A stretch of DNA of 64,000 nucleotides from Rhizoclosmatium globosum. Lineage: Eukaryota; Chytridiomycota; Chytridiomycetes; Chytridiales; Chytriomycetaceae. Where the stretch lies: the NCBI GenBank assembly GCA_002104985.1, contig MCGO01000012.1:62001-126000 (forward strand). Direction: 5' to 3'. Position 1 is the stretch's first letter. Each line of letters opens with the position of its first letter. The notes under the pieces are model-generated. The model made no database searches and was not told where the DNA came from. It saw nothing but the letters and a program-made list of their open reading frames with translations. Shown in pieces: positions 13,101 through 22,859 of the stretch. The position numbers and the translations under genes were made by a program.

Positions 13101-13236
13101 CACTCGGAAGAGCCAATGGTTCAATCCTAAGATTGCCAGACCCTCCCAACTGACTATTAGGAAAGGAAAGCGGAACTTGATCCACAGATGTTCCCTGAGA
13201 TACAACTTTCTGCCTCTTTGAGCTTGGACTTGACAT
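10199..13236 (-). CDS. Zn2Cys6 fungal-specific transcription factor, 960 aa
   Basis: Four exons join in phase: 12999-13236, 12433-12948, 11757-12377, 10199-11706. The Zn2Cys6 binuclear cluster is split by intron 1 and is only correct with the acceptor after GTACAG: residues about 79-108 read A-C-D-R-C-K-T-R-K-R-K-C-D-G, then F-C-G-N-C and a final Cys (V-T-C-T-Y). A basic linker (SKKRGPKKGYQKEL) follows. A Ser-rich spacer leads to a helical region with ADLRPVNKHPAHLIYAICAV and LLARRKLWEFCIYFDTCIGL, typical of the fungal_trans (middle homology) domain. The start MSSPSSKRQKVVSQ is preferred over an upstream in-frame non-ATG extension. The protein should bind DNA in the nucleus. Target genes cannot be told from sequence, and there is no obvious metabolic cluster beside it. 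Confidence 0.9.
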
Positions 13237-13328
13237 CAACGATGAATCCTTAATGGCGGAAAAATGTGTTCCCAAAACCGGAAAAACCCATGTGGGAATA
13301 GCAGACACCATTTTCATTCCAATCACAA

Positions 13329-13785
13329 CTACAATGCCGCAGCTAATGTCATAATTACAAGAGTAGATCCAACCCATCCCAGACTAGTCACGATTCCAAC
13401 TCCATACCCTCTGGCCGCCTCACTTTCGGCAGTCGACTGGCTTGACTCCAATATCAATGAAAACACTAAAATGCATAAGGATAATCCAATTGCGCCTTTT
13501 CTTTCTCTTCCCACACTCGTCACGAGGTTCCACTGTCTCATCACAGCATATTGAAGACGGTCAACAATTCCCTCCGGTTGCTGCAGAGACTCGTTACCCG
13601 CTGGATTTGGTGCATAATAGTATGAATTGTACTGAGTGTTGCGGAGGGGAGCCCAGTTGGGTGTGTGGTCACGGAAGATGAGTGAAAGTTTCTTTGACGA
13701 CCTCACGTTTCCGGTCTGCTCGAGTTTTGGAGGAAGGCTCCAGTTGTTTGGATAGATGATGCTGATGAAAGAATAAGTCTGTTAG
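13329..13785 (-). CDS. small putative membrane protein (5' end unclear)
   Basis: An open minus-strand frame encodes about 150 residues. It includes DHTPNWAPLRNTQYNSYYY, then two hydrophobic helices (GAIGLSLCILVFSLILESS and a C-terminal one around GWVGSTLVIMTLAAAL). A CTAACAG acceptor near 13786 suggests an upstream first exon, which I could not place; no ATG lies in this exon in frame. The short cytosolic N-terminus and two membrane segments are visible, but no family is recognised. It ends 92 bp upstream of the transcription factor start, in the same direction. Confidence 0.4.
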
Positions 13786-14261
13786 TGAATGATGATTGAC
13801 GTGCTTTGAGTATATCCAATTCTTCGCGTCTATCGCTCTAAACTACGACTAGATTCCTCTATCAACATCATAGAAGTGTAAGAGGATGAGCTAGCGGATT
13901 GACTCTAGTCGTGGGGCTTTAAAGGTCCTTGAACCCAACACCAACTCTCGATTCCAATTAAGCACAGCCTTCCTTACGACTCGTATCTTTACACACATAT
14001 TCTTAGTTCCATGCATCCAAACCATCGCAGAAAGGGGTATGTATGGGCTGCTGAGGTGAAAGGAAAGCTCAGCAACGAGTACCTGCCCATTTCGTTGAAC
14101 TTATTATCCAACATTCACAACAATTCCACAATCAGAAACAACACTCGCACATGTCTTTACTATAGCTTCAATGAAAAGAACAAGGAAATACAACAAGAGA
14201 GAGACAGAAAGCCCTTCTTGACCATCACAAAGAAATGCGGGGGGGAGAGCAGTGTTTGTAT

Positions 14262-15283
14262 TTAGAGGTCCTCCAAAGACTTCAAGGTGGCCTCGAGTTC
14301 AGCCTTGACAGCGTTGTACTTGGCAGTGAGGTCCTCGTATTTCTTCTCAAGGTCAGTCTTCTCAGAGTCGATTTGCTTAGCCTTGCGTTCGTGGTGCTCA
14401 GAGTGAACTTCGAGAGCACGAGCCCTTTTATGATTTTCATATGTTAGAAGTGGTTGTGGGTAACTTCAAGAGGGTATTTCTCACTTGTCAGTCGCCTCTC
14501 TCCATCCCTTCTCCTTCTCCTCCAAAGAGTGCTCAAGCATCTGAACCTTACGGGTAAGAACCTCGATTTGAGACTCCTCCTTGTCACCCTCAGCCTTCTT
14601 GACCTTGACCTGTGAATATACAACCAAACCACATCAGTTTCTTTCCCAAATCAGTCTCTCAATGAAGATGCTTCTCACCTCCTCAACTCTCTTCTCGGTT
14701 CTCTCCAAGTCCATTTGAAGCAACTTGATCTTGTTGTTCAAGTTCTGGACTTCAGTGTCTTTACGGGCAACTTCGGCCTTCAACTCCTTAACATCGGCTT
14801 CAGCCTTCTCAGCACGGGCAAAGTTTCCCTCAGATTCGATACGAAGCTTCTCGAGTTTCTGATTGAAAGGTGGTTTTTCTGGTTAGTCAAGAGCTCAAGA
14901 ACAAGATGGGGGGAAGGTTGGGAAGCGAAAATTGGGGTGGATGTGATGGCTGCTGATTGTGTCCTTCCTTCTCTTACGTCAATCACATTGCAGGTCCTTT
15001 GATGATTTAATAATTGATTGAAGGAGTTTGATGTCTATGTCGTTTTGTTGGATCCAGGCAGGCCTGAGCAGACTCCATGAGTATTGAATTCAAACTCGTT
15101 CTCGCGCTATTCAACCCTTCCTCCTCCAGCTTCAGTATTCGATCTCATCAAGCGCTGCTTATGAACCGCAGCGAGGCATCATCCGTTCTCAGTGGACCAC
15201 GGCAATTAAATTGAGTCAAGTGCTTTGGCCAGCACGTTCGAGCCAATCAAGATGCTGCAACTAACCTCCTTGATCTTGTCCAT
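14262..15283 (-). CDS. tropomyosin (161 aa)
   Basis: Four exons: 15266-15283 (MDKIKE), 14679-14858, 14485-14609, 14262-14424. The total is 486 nt, 161 aa, the same size as yeast Tpm2 and fission yeast Cdc8. The whole protein is one coiled coil with regular heptads (KLEKLRIESEGNFARAEKAE, EVQNLNNKIKLLQMDLERTE, HHERKAKQIDSEKTDLEKKY) and a Leu-rich C-terminus. The start MDKIKE is the conserved fungal N-terminus. Tropomyosin binds along actin filaments, stabilises cables and contractile rings, and modulates formin and myosin activity. Intron 1 is 407 nt, far longer than the 45-70 nt norm here; introns 2 and 3 are 69 and 60 nt. The gene is intact. Confidence 0.95.
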
Positions 15284-15567
15284 TTTGTACGTGAGCTGTC
15301 GATGAGGGGCTCAAGGATTAGATCAACAGTCGAGTATCGGGTGACATCCAACAATGCTCTCACCTTTTCTGTGATGAAAAATCGTTGCAACGTACTAACG
15401 TGATTCCCAATACAGCTCGCTTTATTATCGGCGATATTTACTGAAAAGCTGTGTGTGAAATAAAATAGTCATTGTCGTGGGGAGGAGTGGTAAACAACGC
15501 TTTCCGCCACCTCTGCGCACAACATCAAAACAATTCACACAAAACTATCAAAAAAAACAGTGTCATT

Positions 15568-16922
15568 ATGGCAAACAGCTCTTCCAAACCACAGACTCAA
15601 CAGCCCTCCCACCACGAAGAAGACGTGGGTCTTGAACACGGTGATGTCTCAACAGCGTCAGACTCTTCCAATTCTTCTGCCATGGGCTCTTCTGAATGCT
15701 CCAGTGGTTCATCTGGAAGTCCTACGTCTGCTGCACAGACGCCGCTTGCCAACAAGAATACCAACCCATCAATCAAGAAACAACGTGCAGAAGATCAAAA
15801 GGTAAACACGTGGATTGAACAGTAAAGTAGAATTGTAATGTATGCTTTGTAGATGCGTATTGAAGTCAAGATCGTTCCACCTCAATACAAGGACCGACTT
15901 TCGCTTTACGACCGTCTCCTCGCCAAGCAACCACCCAAGAAGCCCGAATCCACAAACAACTCCAAGACCAGACAGCAACAGCGTCCAGCCTCCGCAATTC
16001 CCATCAAAATCAAGCACGATACGCATAAACAAACAAACCGCCGCGCCACCAACCACCTCGCCCCTTCCACCCCAAACTCAACTCCAACCCCACACAGCAT
16101 GCAATCCGTTCTCCAAAAGCTCGAAAACCTCTCCACAACCACTGCCTCATCTTCAAGCAACCCACGTTCCCGTACATCTTCCGGTTCCTCCTCCAAAAGC
16201 AAGACCCCTTCCACCCACCATCCCCTCCCCGCAACCCTCGAAACCCTCCTCAAATCAACCGCCCCTTCTTCAACCACATCCTCAAAACACCAAACCAACA
16301 ATGAAGAGCCCTCCACAACAGGCCCAGAATCCCTCCTCGACACATCCTCCTCCTCCGAAACCTCCACAGCAGCACCTTCACGAACCCACTCCCGCTCAGA
16401 CTCCTGGCACCAAGTCTCCGTCCCAACTTTCGCACCCCCACTACAACAACATCAACAACAACAACCCGCGTCCAACAACGCAACCAGCAAACTCTCAAAA
16501 CTAACACTCATCATTCCCAAACACGGAATCGCGTTCACACCGCCGATAGACCTGATCGAAACCGCGACTGAGTTCCACCTGTTCGTGGACGTTCCTGGAG
16601 CACATGTGGGAGACGTTGAAGTGCGGATGGAGGAGTGGGGGAAGGTTGTTGTTGTTCGGGCTGGCGTGGAGGATCCTGTTGAGGCTTTTAAGGTGAGCGT
16701 TTTTTTTACTGGATTTATTTTCTTAATTGTTCATTATTATTTTTTCGGTTTGTTTAGGATAAGTTGATTACGAATACGAATAGTATTCATGAACGCAAGG
16801 TTGGAGAGTTTATGAGACGGGTCAAGTTGAGTACGGCTGTTGATGAGAAGGATTGTGAAGCGAGTATGTTGAATGGGTTGTTGCATGTTCGTATGGGTAA
16901 GAAGGGGAAGTCAAGTGGTTGA
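15568..16922 (+). CDS. HSP20/alpha-crystallin protein with long disordered N-terminus
   Basis: Three exons (15568-15801, 15853-16692, 16758-16922) give 412 aa. Residues 1-75 are Ser/Gln/His-rich. A short block MRIEVKIVPPQYKDRLSLYD begins exon 2. Then about 200 residues of Ser/Thr/Pro-rich disorder lead to an alpha-crystallin-like domain near residue 300: IDLIETATEFHLFVDVPGAH, VEVRMEEWGKVVVVRAG, then RKVGEFMRRVKLSTAVDEKD and LNGLLHVRMGKKG. The G-x-L motif (N-G-L-L-H-V) and the F-x-R-x-x-x-L strand are typical of small heat-shock proteins. These act as ATP-independent holdases. Most fungal sHSPs are 150-220 aa, so this one is unusually long. The upstream in-frame extension to 15472 is judged untranslated because ATG 15568 has the better context. 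Confidence 0.85.
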
Positions 16923-17217
16923 AGCAGAGCTTATGAATTTTGAGAAATGTTTCATTGTTTGCTTATGAAGCGTATATTGCTTGTGTCTTGAATACATACG
17001 TTTATGTTTGAAATAGGTACAGATTGTTTTATTGCTGATGCGGGATAAATATAAGGAGGGAAAGTGGTATGATACAGACAATTAATACAGCGAATGGGGG
17101 AAAGAGGGGAATAATATACACAACTGAAAGTAATAAGTATACAAAGTTACGAGTTTGATAAAGAGTCCAAAGTGCTGAGAGGTGGGGGTACAAAGAAGGA
17201 GACGACTAGTGTTGCAG

Positions 17218-18399
17218 TTAATAGCGAGCCAACAAATCTTCCATATCTTTCGCGGCTTGTAGAGAGTTCATGGAAGTCTTTGGAGTCGGGGATAGAATCT
17301 GGGTATCACTGCTGTCGGAGCTATCACGAGAGCCTTCATGCGAATAACGGCAATGGTTCTCAGTATCCGAACCATTGACATGGTCTATGCAGTTTCCAGA
17401 CAAAGTACAAGACGAAGTTGACGCGTCACCCAAGAACCATAGTGTCCGATTTCCTTTCAAGTTTCCATCCCCAACCGTACAACAATCACTCAACGTACGA
17501 AACGGACGACGTGGACGCGTAGAAGCTGAATAAACATTCAATCTTGAAGTGTCCCGCAGGTTCAAGTCGTGTTTCTGCACATGAGTATCCAAACACATGG
17601 TATCCGAATCCATGAGTTTCAATCCACCGTGTTTGCACGCGTACTGCCAATGTCTCAAATCAGCCATACTGTTTGTACGAGAACCGCTGTCAAGGGAGCC
17701 TTCGCCATCGCGGTCTGTGTCGTCCGAGTCATCCGAATGAGTGGTATCCAACAAAAGGCTGTCATGTTTGGACCACGACTCCAACGAGGGAAGTGACTGG
17801 TCATTCACGGTTGCATCATCGGGTACGAGAACGAGGAGGGTGTGGTCTTCATCCAAGTCCAAGTCCAAGTCCATATCGGCATCTGTCTCAGCACACACCG
17901 TCAGGATAGAGTCCAAAGCCGTCAGCGGAGAAGGAAGGACACCGACACTAGTTGATTGGGCCACCTTCAACGGACAAGAGATGTTCAGAGGGAGTTGTTT
18001 CAGTTTCTTTGATGCATTGTGTGTTTGTGTTTTCATTGTCTTTGGTGAAGTTGTCCTCGTCTTTGAGGACCAGGCCGCAACGAGCGCGTCGGCTCTTTCT
18101 TCGAGACGCGCAACAACAGACTCAGAGCAAGATTGAAGTGGCGGCGGTGGTGGTGGTCGGGACACGGGTCGCGGCGATTCAACTTGGTTTCTGAAAAGAG
18201 AATCGGACTTGGTCACCACCGACATTGGAACTCGAACTGGAACTGGATTGGCAACGTGGAACTCGGTCGATGGCGCCATAGTATTCAACAAGTAGTTGAA
18301 GGAGTAGTAGTAGTGGCTGTAGTGCTTCTCTTCGGTGGTGGTGGCTGATGCACAGCGACGCGCAGGTGGTGGTGGCGGAAGTGGAAGAGACGTGGCCAT
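17218..18399 (-). CDS. intronless 393-aa disordered acidic protein
   Basis: A single uninterrupted frame starts with ATG at 18399. The N-terminus is Pro-rich (PLPPPPPARR), followed by a His/Tyr-rich stretch, a Pro run, and a helix SESVVARLEERADALVAAW. Then comes an Asp-rich tract with a DLDLDLDEDH core, a Ser/Asp region (DDSDDTDRDGEGSLDS), and a Cys/His-containing segment (LRHWQYACKHGGLKLMD). The end is Ser-rich (KDMEDLLARY). No membrane segment or signal peptide is evident. No family is recognised. The acidic tracts and lack of order suggest a regulatory or adaptor protein, but this is only inference. Confidence 0.65.
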   Translation of the reverse strand: MATSLPLPPPPPARRCASATTTEEKHYSHYYYSFNYLLNTMAPSTEFHVANPVPVRVPMSVVTKSDSLFRNQVESPRPVSRPPPPPPLQSCSESVVARLEERADALVAAWSSKTRTTSPKTMKTQTHNASKKLKQLPLNISCPLKVAQSTSVGVLPSPLTALDSILTVCAETDADMDLDLDLDEDHTLLVLVPDDATVNDQSLPSLESWSKHDSLLLDTTHSDDSDDTDRDGEGSLDSGSRTNSMADLRHWQYACKHGGLKLMDSDTMCLDTHVQKHDLNLRDTSRLNVYSASTRPRRPFRTLSDCCTVGDGNLKGNRTLWFLGDASTSSCTLSGNCIDHVNGSDTENHCRYSHEGSRDSSDSSDTQILSPTPKTSMNSLQAAKDMEDLLARY

Positions 18400-18903
18400 T
18401 GTTTTGCTTAAGAACTTTTACAACCTGGATTTAAATGGTCAAAAGAATCTACTGGAAAACTCGTGGGATAGATGCTGCTTGGCTTGCTTGGCTCCCCTGG
18501 TTTCCTGCTTCTCCCGATCAGATAAAACAGGGTTTGCCAATTCCGAATCCAGACCACACCCCCATATGCAGTCCATATGACTTCGATCGATCAATCATAA
18601 ATTACACGAGGTATTCATTGAATGTAAAGCGTCATGATGTTTATCACATTCATGGCTCTTGTACAATGCGGGATGTATGGTCTTATGGCTTTGAGGAAAA
18701 AACGAACCTGATATTACCAATTTGAAATTATGCTCAGGATCGGATCGATTACACAAGGGAAAGATAAGAATTAGAGGTGGATCTGACACCAGTGACACAA
18801 ATTAAAGAAATAAACCCATGATATATATATTACGTGTTATAAAACAACAAGAAGGAGGTTATCTTTGAAACAACCCACCAAACAATATCCCCAGGTGAGA
18901 AGG
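18400..18903. other. intergenic, nothing recognised
   Basis: About 500 bp lie between the 393-aa gene start and the 3' end of the Myb/SANT gene. The stretch is AT-rich, with short stop-broken frames only. It should hold the promoter of the 393-aa gene. No repeat or RNA gene was seen. Confidence 0.5.
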
Positions 18904-21538
18904 CTACTCCCCACCACCACCAGCGCCACCTCCAACACTAACGCCATCATCCTCTTTAAGCATTTCAGGATCCTCATCCGAAATCTCTTGATAATCAGGC
19001 CCACCCTTCGACTTGCTTATCGAGTTCTGTAACGATATATTCACAGCATCAATCCGCATGTTCTCTGCTTTTTTCGACAATATGCGATTCCAATGGTCCT
19101 GACACTGCTTCTTGTTACCTAAATACCCCCGACAAGTTAAACTTTTGTCATGAGGAGATATAAGAGAATGAGAAAATTTACTCACGTCCATCTACACTGG
19201 CTTCCACGCGGTCCCACGCGTTTCCAAACATTCTGACGGCGCGTAGTAGCTGGTAGTCTTCCTTTCGCGTCCACATTCTCGCCCTTGGTTTCTTTGGAAC
19301 GATTCCAAATGAAATCGGTGTGGATCCAGCAGAGCTTCCTGCCTCCGCTTTGACGGGTTGTGCGGCAGCTGAAGGCCTCGGTTTCGCCGCCGACTTTTTC
19401 AAAGGTTTCGCGAGTTTGGATAACAGTGCAGCTGACGGCGGTGCACCTTTCCCCGGCGCAACAACATTCATGATCGAGGCTCCACCATTCGCAAGCGACG
19501 CAGTGAGTCGTTTTTGCTGTTCCAACAGCATCCTCAGTTTCGCAGCTTCTTTTTCACTTTCAGAATCGGAATCGGAATCAGACCCGCTTCCACTGCTACT
19601 GCTACTGCTTCCGGATCCACTGCCAGAAGAGCTACTGCTCCCGCTCTCAGACCTCGCCCGTTTCAGTTTCCCGCCTCCAGAACCCACTTTCCCTCCGTTC
19701 ATTGCATACCCTTTCACATGCTTCCCAGCAATCGTGGGTCTAGAAGGAACACTCGGCCTCTCCTCCAACTCATCCACTTCATCACTATCACTGTCACTAT
19801 CCCCATCACCACCTAAGCCACCACCCGTAAGACTACTCCTCCCTGTCCCCCTCGTAGTCTCATCCTCCTCCTCCTCACCCCCACCTGCACCTCCACCTCC
19901 ATCCCCATCCTCCCCATCCCCACCATTCTCAATCTCCCGTTCCCGTAACTGCTGCGAAACCTGTTCCTGAAGCGCAGCCAAAACCCTCTGCTGTTTCCTC
20001 CGTTTCTCAACTCCCCTGCTGCTACCACCACCACCACCTTCCTTCCGTCGCCTCTTCTTCCCTTTCCTCCGTTCCCGGACATCATCTTCATCGCTCACCT
20101 CAAACTCAACACCACCGCGCCTCCCAAAGAGATCGCGCCGTCGGTCGAAGCGCGCGAGGAGTTCACGGAGGCCGACTTCTTCGTCATCGGATTCTGTTTT
20201 TCTCAGGTCTGTGAAGAGGGCGAGGAGGGTGTGTACGGCGGGTCCTTCGTCCCAACAGTTGTTATCGTTTGGGTTCGTGGAGGTTGGTGTTGATTGTGTG
20301 GATTTGTGGCGGGTTGGTGCGCCGGTTGTTGGAAATGGTGTCTGTGGGATGCAATCGAGTTAGGATTATGAATTATTACAGCTTGAAAAATAAAAAGTAG
20401 TTACTGGTTTGGATGGTTTTGCATATGTTTGCGAGGTTGGTTGTAGTGTTGAGGTTGGGGGTTGTGCAGAAGGAAGGGGAAGGATGGGGATGGCGCGTGG
20501 TTGTTTTTGGGGTAGTTTCTGTGATGTAGTTGGATGTGTTGGATATGTTGGAAGTGTTGGAGATGGTTCTTTGATTTGCTGGAGCTGTTGTGGCTGTTGT
20601 GGCTGTTGTTGCTGCTGTTGCTGTTGCTGTTGTTGTTGGTGTTGGTGTTGTTGTTGTTGTTGGGAAGCTTGAGAAGCGAAAAAGAGACGTGGATCAATTT
20701 GAGTAGGTTGAATTTGTTGCTGATGTTGGAGTTGACTTTGGTGTGATTGAAGGATAGAGTTCGTTGCAGGGGAGTGAAGTGAGGGCATTTGCTGGTGCTG
20801 CGGTGTGAGATGTGTTCCGTTGGAGGAGTGCTGCATCGGATTTGATGTCTGTATTGAGAGGGACTGGGGTATTATTTGCTGCTGCTGCTGTTGCTGCTGT
20901 GGGTTATAGGAGTGTTGGCGTTGATGACCATTTTGTGGCTGTGATTGCAGATGTTGTGTGTGTTGAGGGGGCAGGCCACCGGTTGGCGACTGGCCTTGCT
21001 GCAGCGATTGAAGTATCAAGTTGTTTTGTTGTTGCTGCTGCTGCGACTGAAGCGGATGTTGCATCATGGCATTCAAGTTGAGTGAGTTGGTTTGTTGGAG
21101 ATGTTGATTCTGTGCCATGCCGCCTGCGTTCATCTGTGGCATAGAGCGATTCATTCCCATCTGTACCATGGGTGTTTGGACAGGGGGGCCCAATCCGTTA
21201 CGTACAGCTAGGTGCTGAGGGAGTTGGCCCTGCTGCATCTGACCGATCTGTCCCTGAGGAAGATGCTGCTGCTGCTGCTGCTGACTTTGTTGGTTTTGAA
21301 TAGCAAAGAGGGACTGGGGCGGTCGAAAGGACATTTGCACGTGTTGGTGTTGTTGGTGTTGCTGGTTCTGGTTCTGGTTCTGGTTGAGCTGCAACTGGAA
21401 GCCATTCGCCAGCTGTTGTTGCTGTTGTTGTTGCTGTTGCTGTTGTTGTTGGTTCTGCGCACTAGTCGACAGTGGTGGCTGACTCTGGTTCGACGGGTGG
21501 TTCGTGTGGTTGAGTTGCTGCTGGCCGCCGCTGTCCAT
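18904..21538 (-). CDS. polyQ-rich Myb/SANT-domain protein, 834 aa
   Basis: Three exons (20405-21538, 19186-20341, 18904-19118) join in phase. Residues 1-378 are dominated by Gln, His and Asn with several polyQ runs, starting MDSGGQQQLNHTNH. Exon 2 holds a short ordered block (GPAVHTLLALFTDLRKTESD and LRELLARFDRRRDLFG), basic clusters (RKGKKRRRKEGG), Gly/Asp/Glu tracts and a Ser/Asp/Glu stretch. Near residue 740 is a single Myb/SANT repeat: RMWTRKEDYQLLRAVRMFGN with W-x-R-V-E, continued across intron 2 as NKKQCQDHWNRILSKKAEN. The tail is Asp/Glu and Gly-rich. Such proteins act in chromatin or transcription complexes; the exact partner is not evident. Frames 19178-20098 and 20366-21856 would appear separate without the intron at 20342-20404. 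Confidence 0.8.
20590..20666. repeat. CAG/CAA low-complexity polyQ tract
   Basis: Minus-strand CAG/CAA-type repeats encode a run of Gln broken by His in the Myb/SANT protein. A second tract of the same kind lies at about 21412-21460. The mixed codons (CAG with CAA) suggest slower slippage than a pure repeat. Confidence 0.85.
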
Positions 21539-21602
21539 CTTGGTGGCCTTTGCTAACTCAAACTTAACACCAAAAACAACTGCAACAAAAACTACTTCAA
21601 AA
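21539..21602. promoter_or_regulatory. 64-bp divergent promoter, Myb/SANT / P-loop kinase
   Basis: Only 64 bp separate the two divergent ATGs. It contains an A/C-rich stretch with several AACAAAAAC-like words next to the plus-strand ATG. The two transcripts' 5' ends must be very close or overlap. Confidence 0.5.
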
Positions 21603-22339
21603 ATGGAGTTCCTTCCGCAACAAACACTCGTGATTCTCCGTGGCTGCTCTGGCGCCGGCAAGTCCACACTCGCCGCAGAGCTGCTCGAATCAAATCCAAC
21701 GGCCCTCGTCTTCTCAACAGACGACTTCTTCCGCCAAAACGAATCAGGCGAATACAAACACGATCCGTCTCGTCTTTCAGAGGCCCACGCGTGGAACCAG
21801 GCACGCGCTGCCACCGCTATGGCGAACAAGGCCCAAGTAGTCGTCATCGACAACACGAATCTGCAACGATGGGAAGCTAAGCCTTACGTTGAATGCGCTC
21901 TCAAGGAAGGCTACTCGGTTGTCGTGAAAGAGCCAACTACTGATTGGTGGGTTCGCAAGGACGTCAATGAACTCTTCAAAAGAGGAACACATGGCGTTCC
22001 TTACGAAGCTATTGCGAAAATGGTGGAACGTTATGAACCAGATTTTAGTGTGGAGGCTATCATGCAGGTGTGTTTGACTTTGCTGATTATTCTGCGGATT
22101 TGGAAAACTAACACATTCTTACGAAACAGTCTTCACCTCCGGACTTTAGCAGATCAAGGCGTGGTGGATTCAATAATGGTGGACGAGGCAGTTTCAATAG
22201 AGGAGGCTTTAATGGGAACAGAGGGAATTTCAACAACAACAGGGGTGGCCACAGTTTCAACAACAACCAAACTCCACCTCAAACACCACCTGTTGGCGCA
22301 AATGTTCAACCAAACAACAGCACAGGTGGCATCAACTGA
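21603..22339 (+). CDS. N4BP2-like P-loop kinase with RG-rich tail, 224 aa
   Basis: Two exons: 21603-22067 and 22130-22339. The protein starts MEFLPQQTLVILRGCSGAGK; GCSGAGKST is the Walker A motif (residues about 14-22). TDDFF (about 41-45) is the usual aspartate-containing substrate motif, and VVVIDNTNLQRWEAKPYV (about 80) matches the N4BP2L/T4-PNK-like kinase family, with a late QMVERYEP-like helix. These kinases resemble the polynucleotide kinase fold; the substrate here is unknown. Exon 2 adds about 70 residues of Arg/Gly/Asn-rich sequence (RRGGFNNGGRGSFNRGGF), an RGG-like RNA-binding tail. That supports an RNA-linked role, as inference. The gene is intact. Confidence 0.82.
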
Positions 22340-22859
22340 AAGCATTACAATATTCTGGGGTTTACAGTATTACATGTTTCTTATCAAATAAATGTTCAAT
22401 AGTACTTAAGATAATCAAGACAAGCTTTTGAAACGAAGAGGCGTCGAAAAGCCAGAATTATTTTCGCCAAAAATCTCATGAGCAAACTTCCGTTCTCTTC
22501 CTTGGCTTTGGGGTATTCCCATCCTGCATCCAAGCCATCAGAATCAAAGGAGCAATGGACGTATTGGCACATAAAGCGCGCAATTGACCGTAAGCGTTGA
22601 AGATTTTATGTCGCAACTCAAACACTAAGGTTGATGAATAGAATGGTTTGTAGAGCTTGGCAAGTCGGGGAAACTCGACAATGGACCACAGCAGATAGTC
22701 CCAGCATCACATGCCCTCGCCCTGGACCCGATTATGGATTTCGTCTTCTCCAAACCATCACTTGAAAAACTGGATGTGACCTGTTTTAACACCTCAAGAC
22801 TCAAGCTGCCACATCAACCCCCAAAGATTCTATTACCAAAAGAATAAACACACGAGATA
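22340..22859. other. intergenic with a weak minus-strand reading-frame remnant
   Basis: Between the kinase and the ABC transporter 3' end, the minus strand at about 22500-22730 reads as a protein-like frame containing WDYLLWSIVEFPRLAKLY and RHKIFNAYGQLRALCANTS. It has an upstream in-frame stop and no ATG. It may be an old gene fragment or a chance frame. Nothing else is seen. Confidence 0.25.

Noticed and set aside
15906..16367. Minus-strand frame rich in Glu and Val
   Set aside because: Antisense to the Ser/Thr-rich part of the HSP20 gene; codon bias of the repeat creates it.
19320..19970. Long plus-strand frame of 216 codons
   Set aside because: Shadow of Ser/Asp/Glu-rich exon 2 of the Myb/SANT gene.
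20409..20672. Cys-rich plus-strand frame opposite the polyQ region (CCGCCCCCC-type protein)
   Set aside because: It is the shadow of CAG repeats read on the other strand; the minus-strand gene has splice-consistent frames and a Myb domain.
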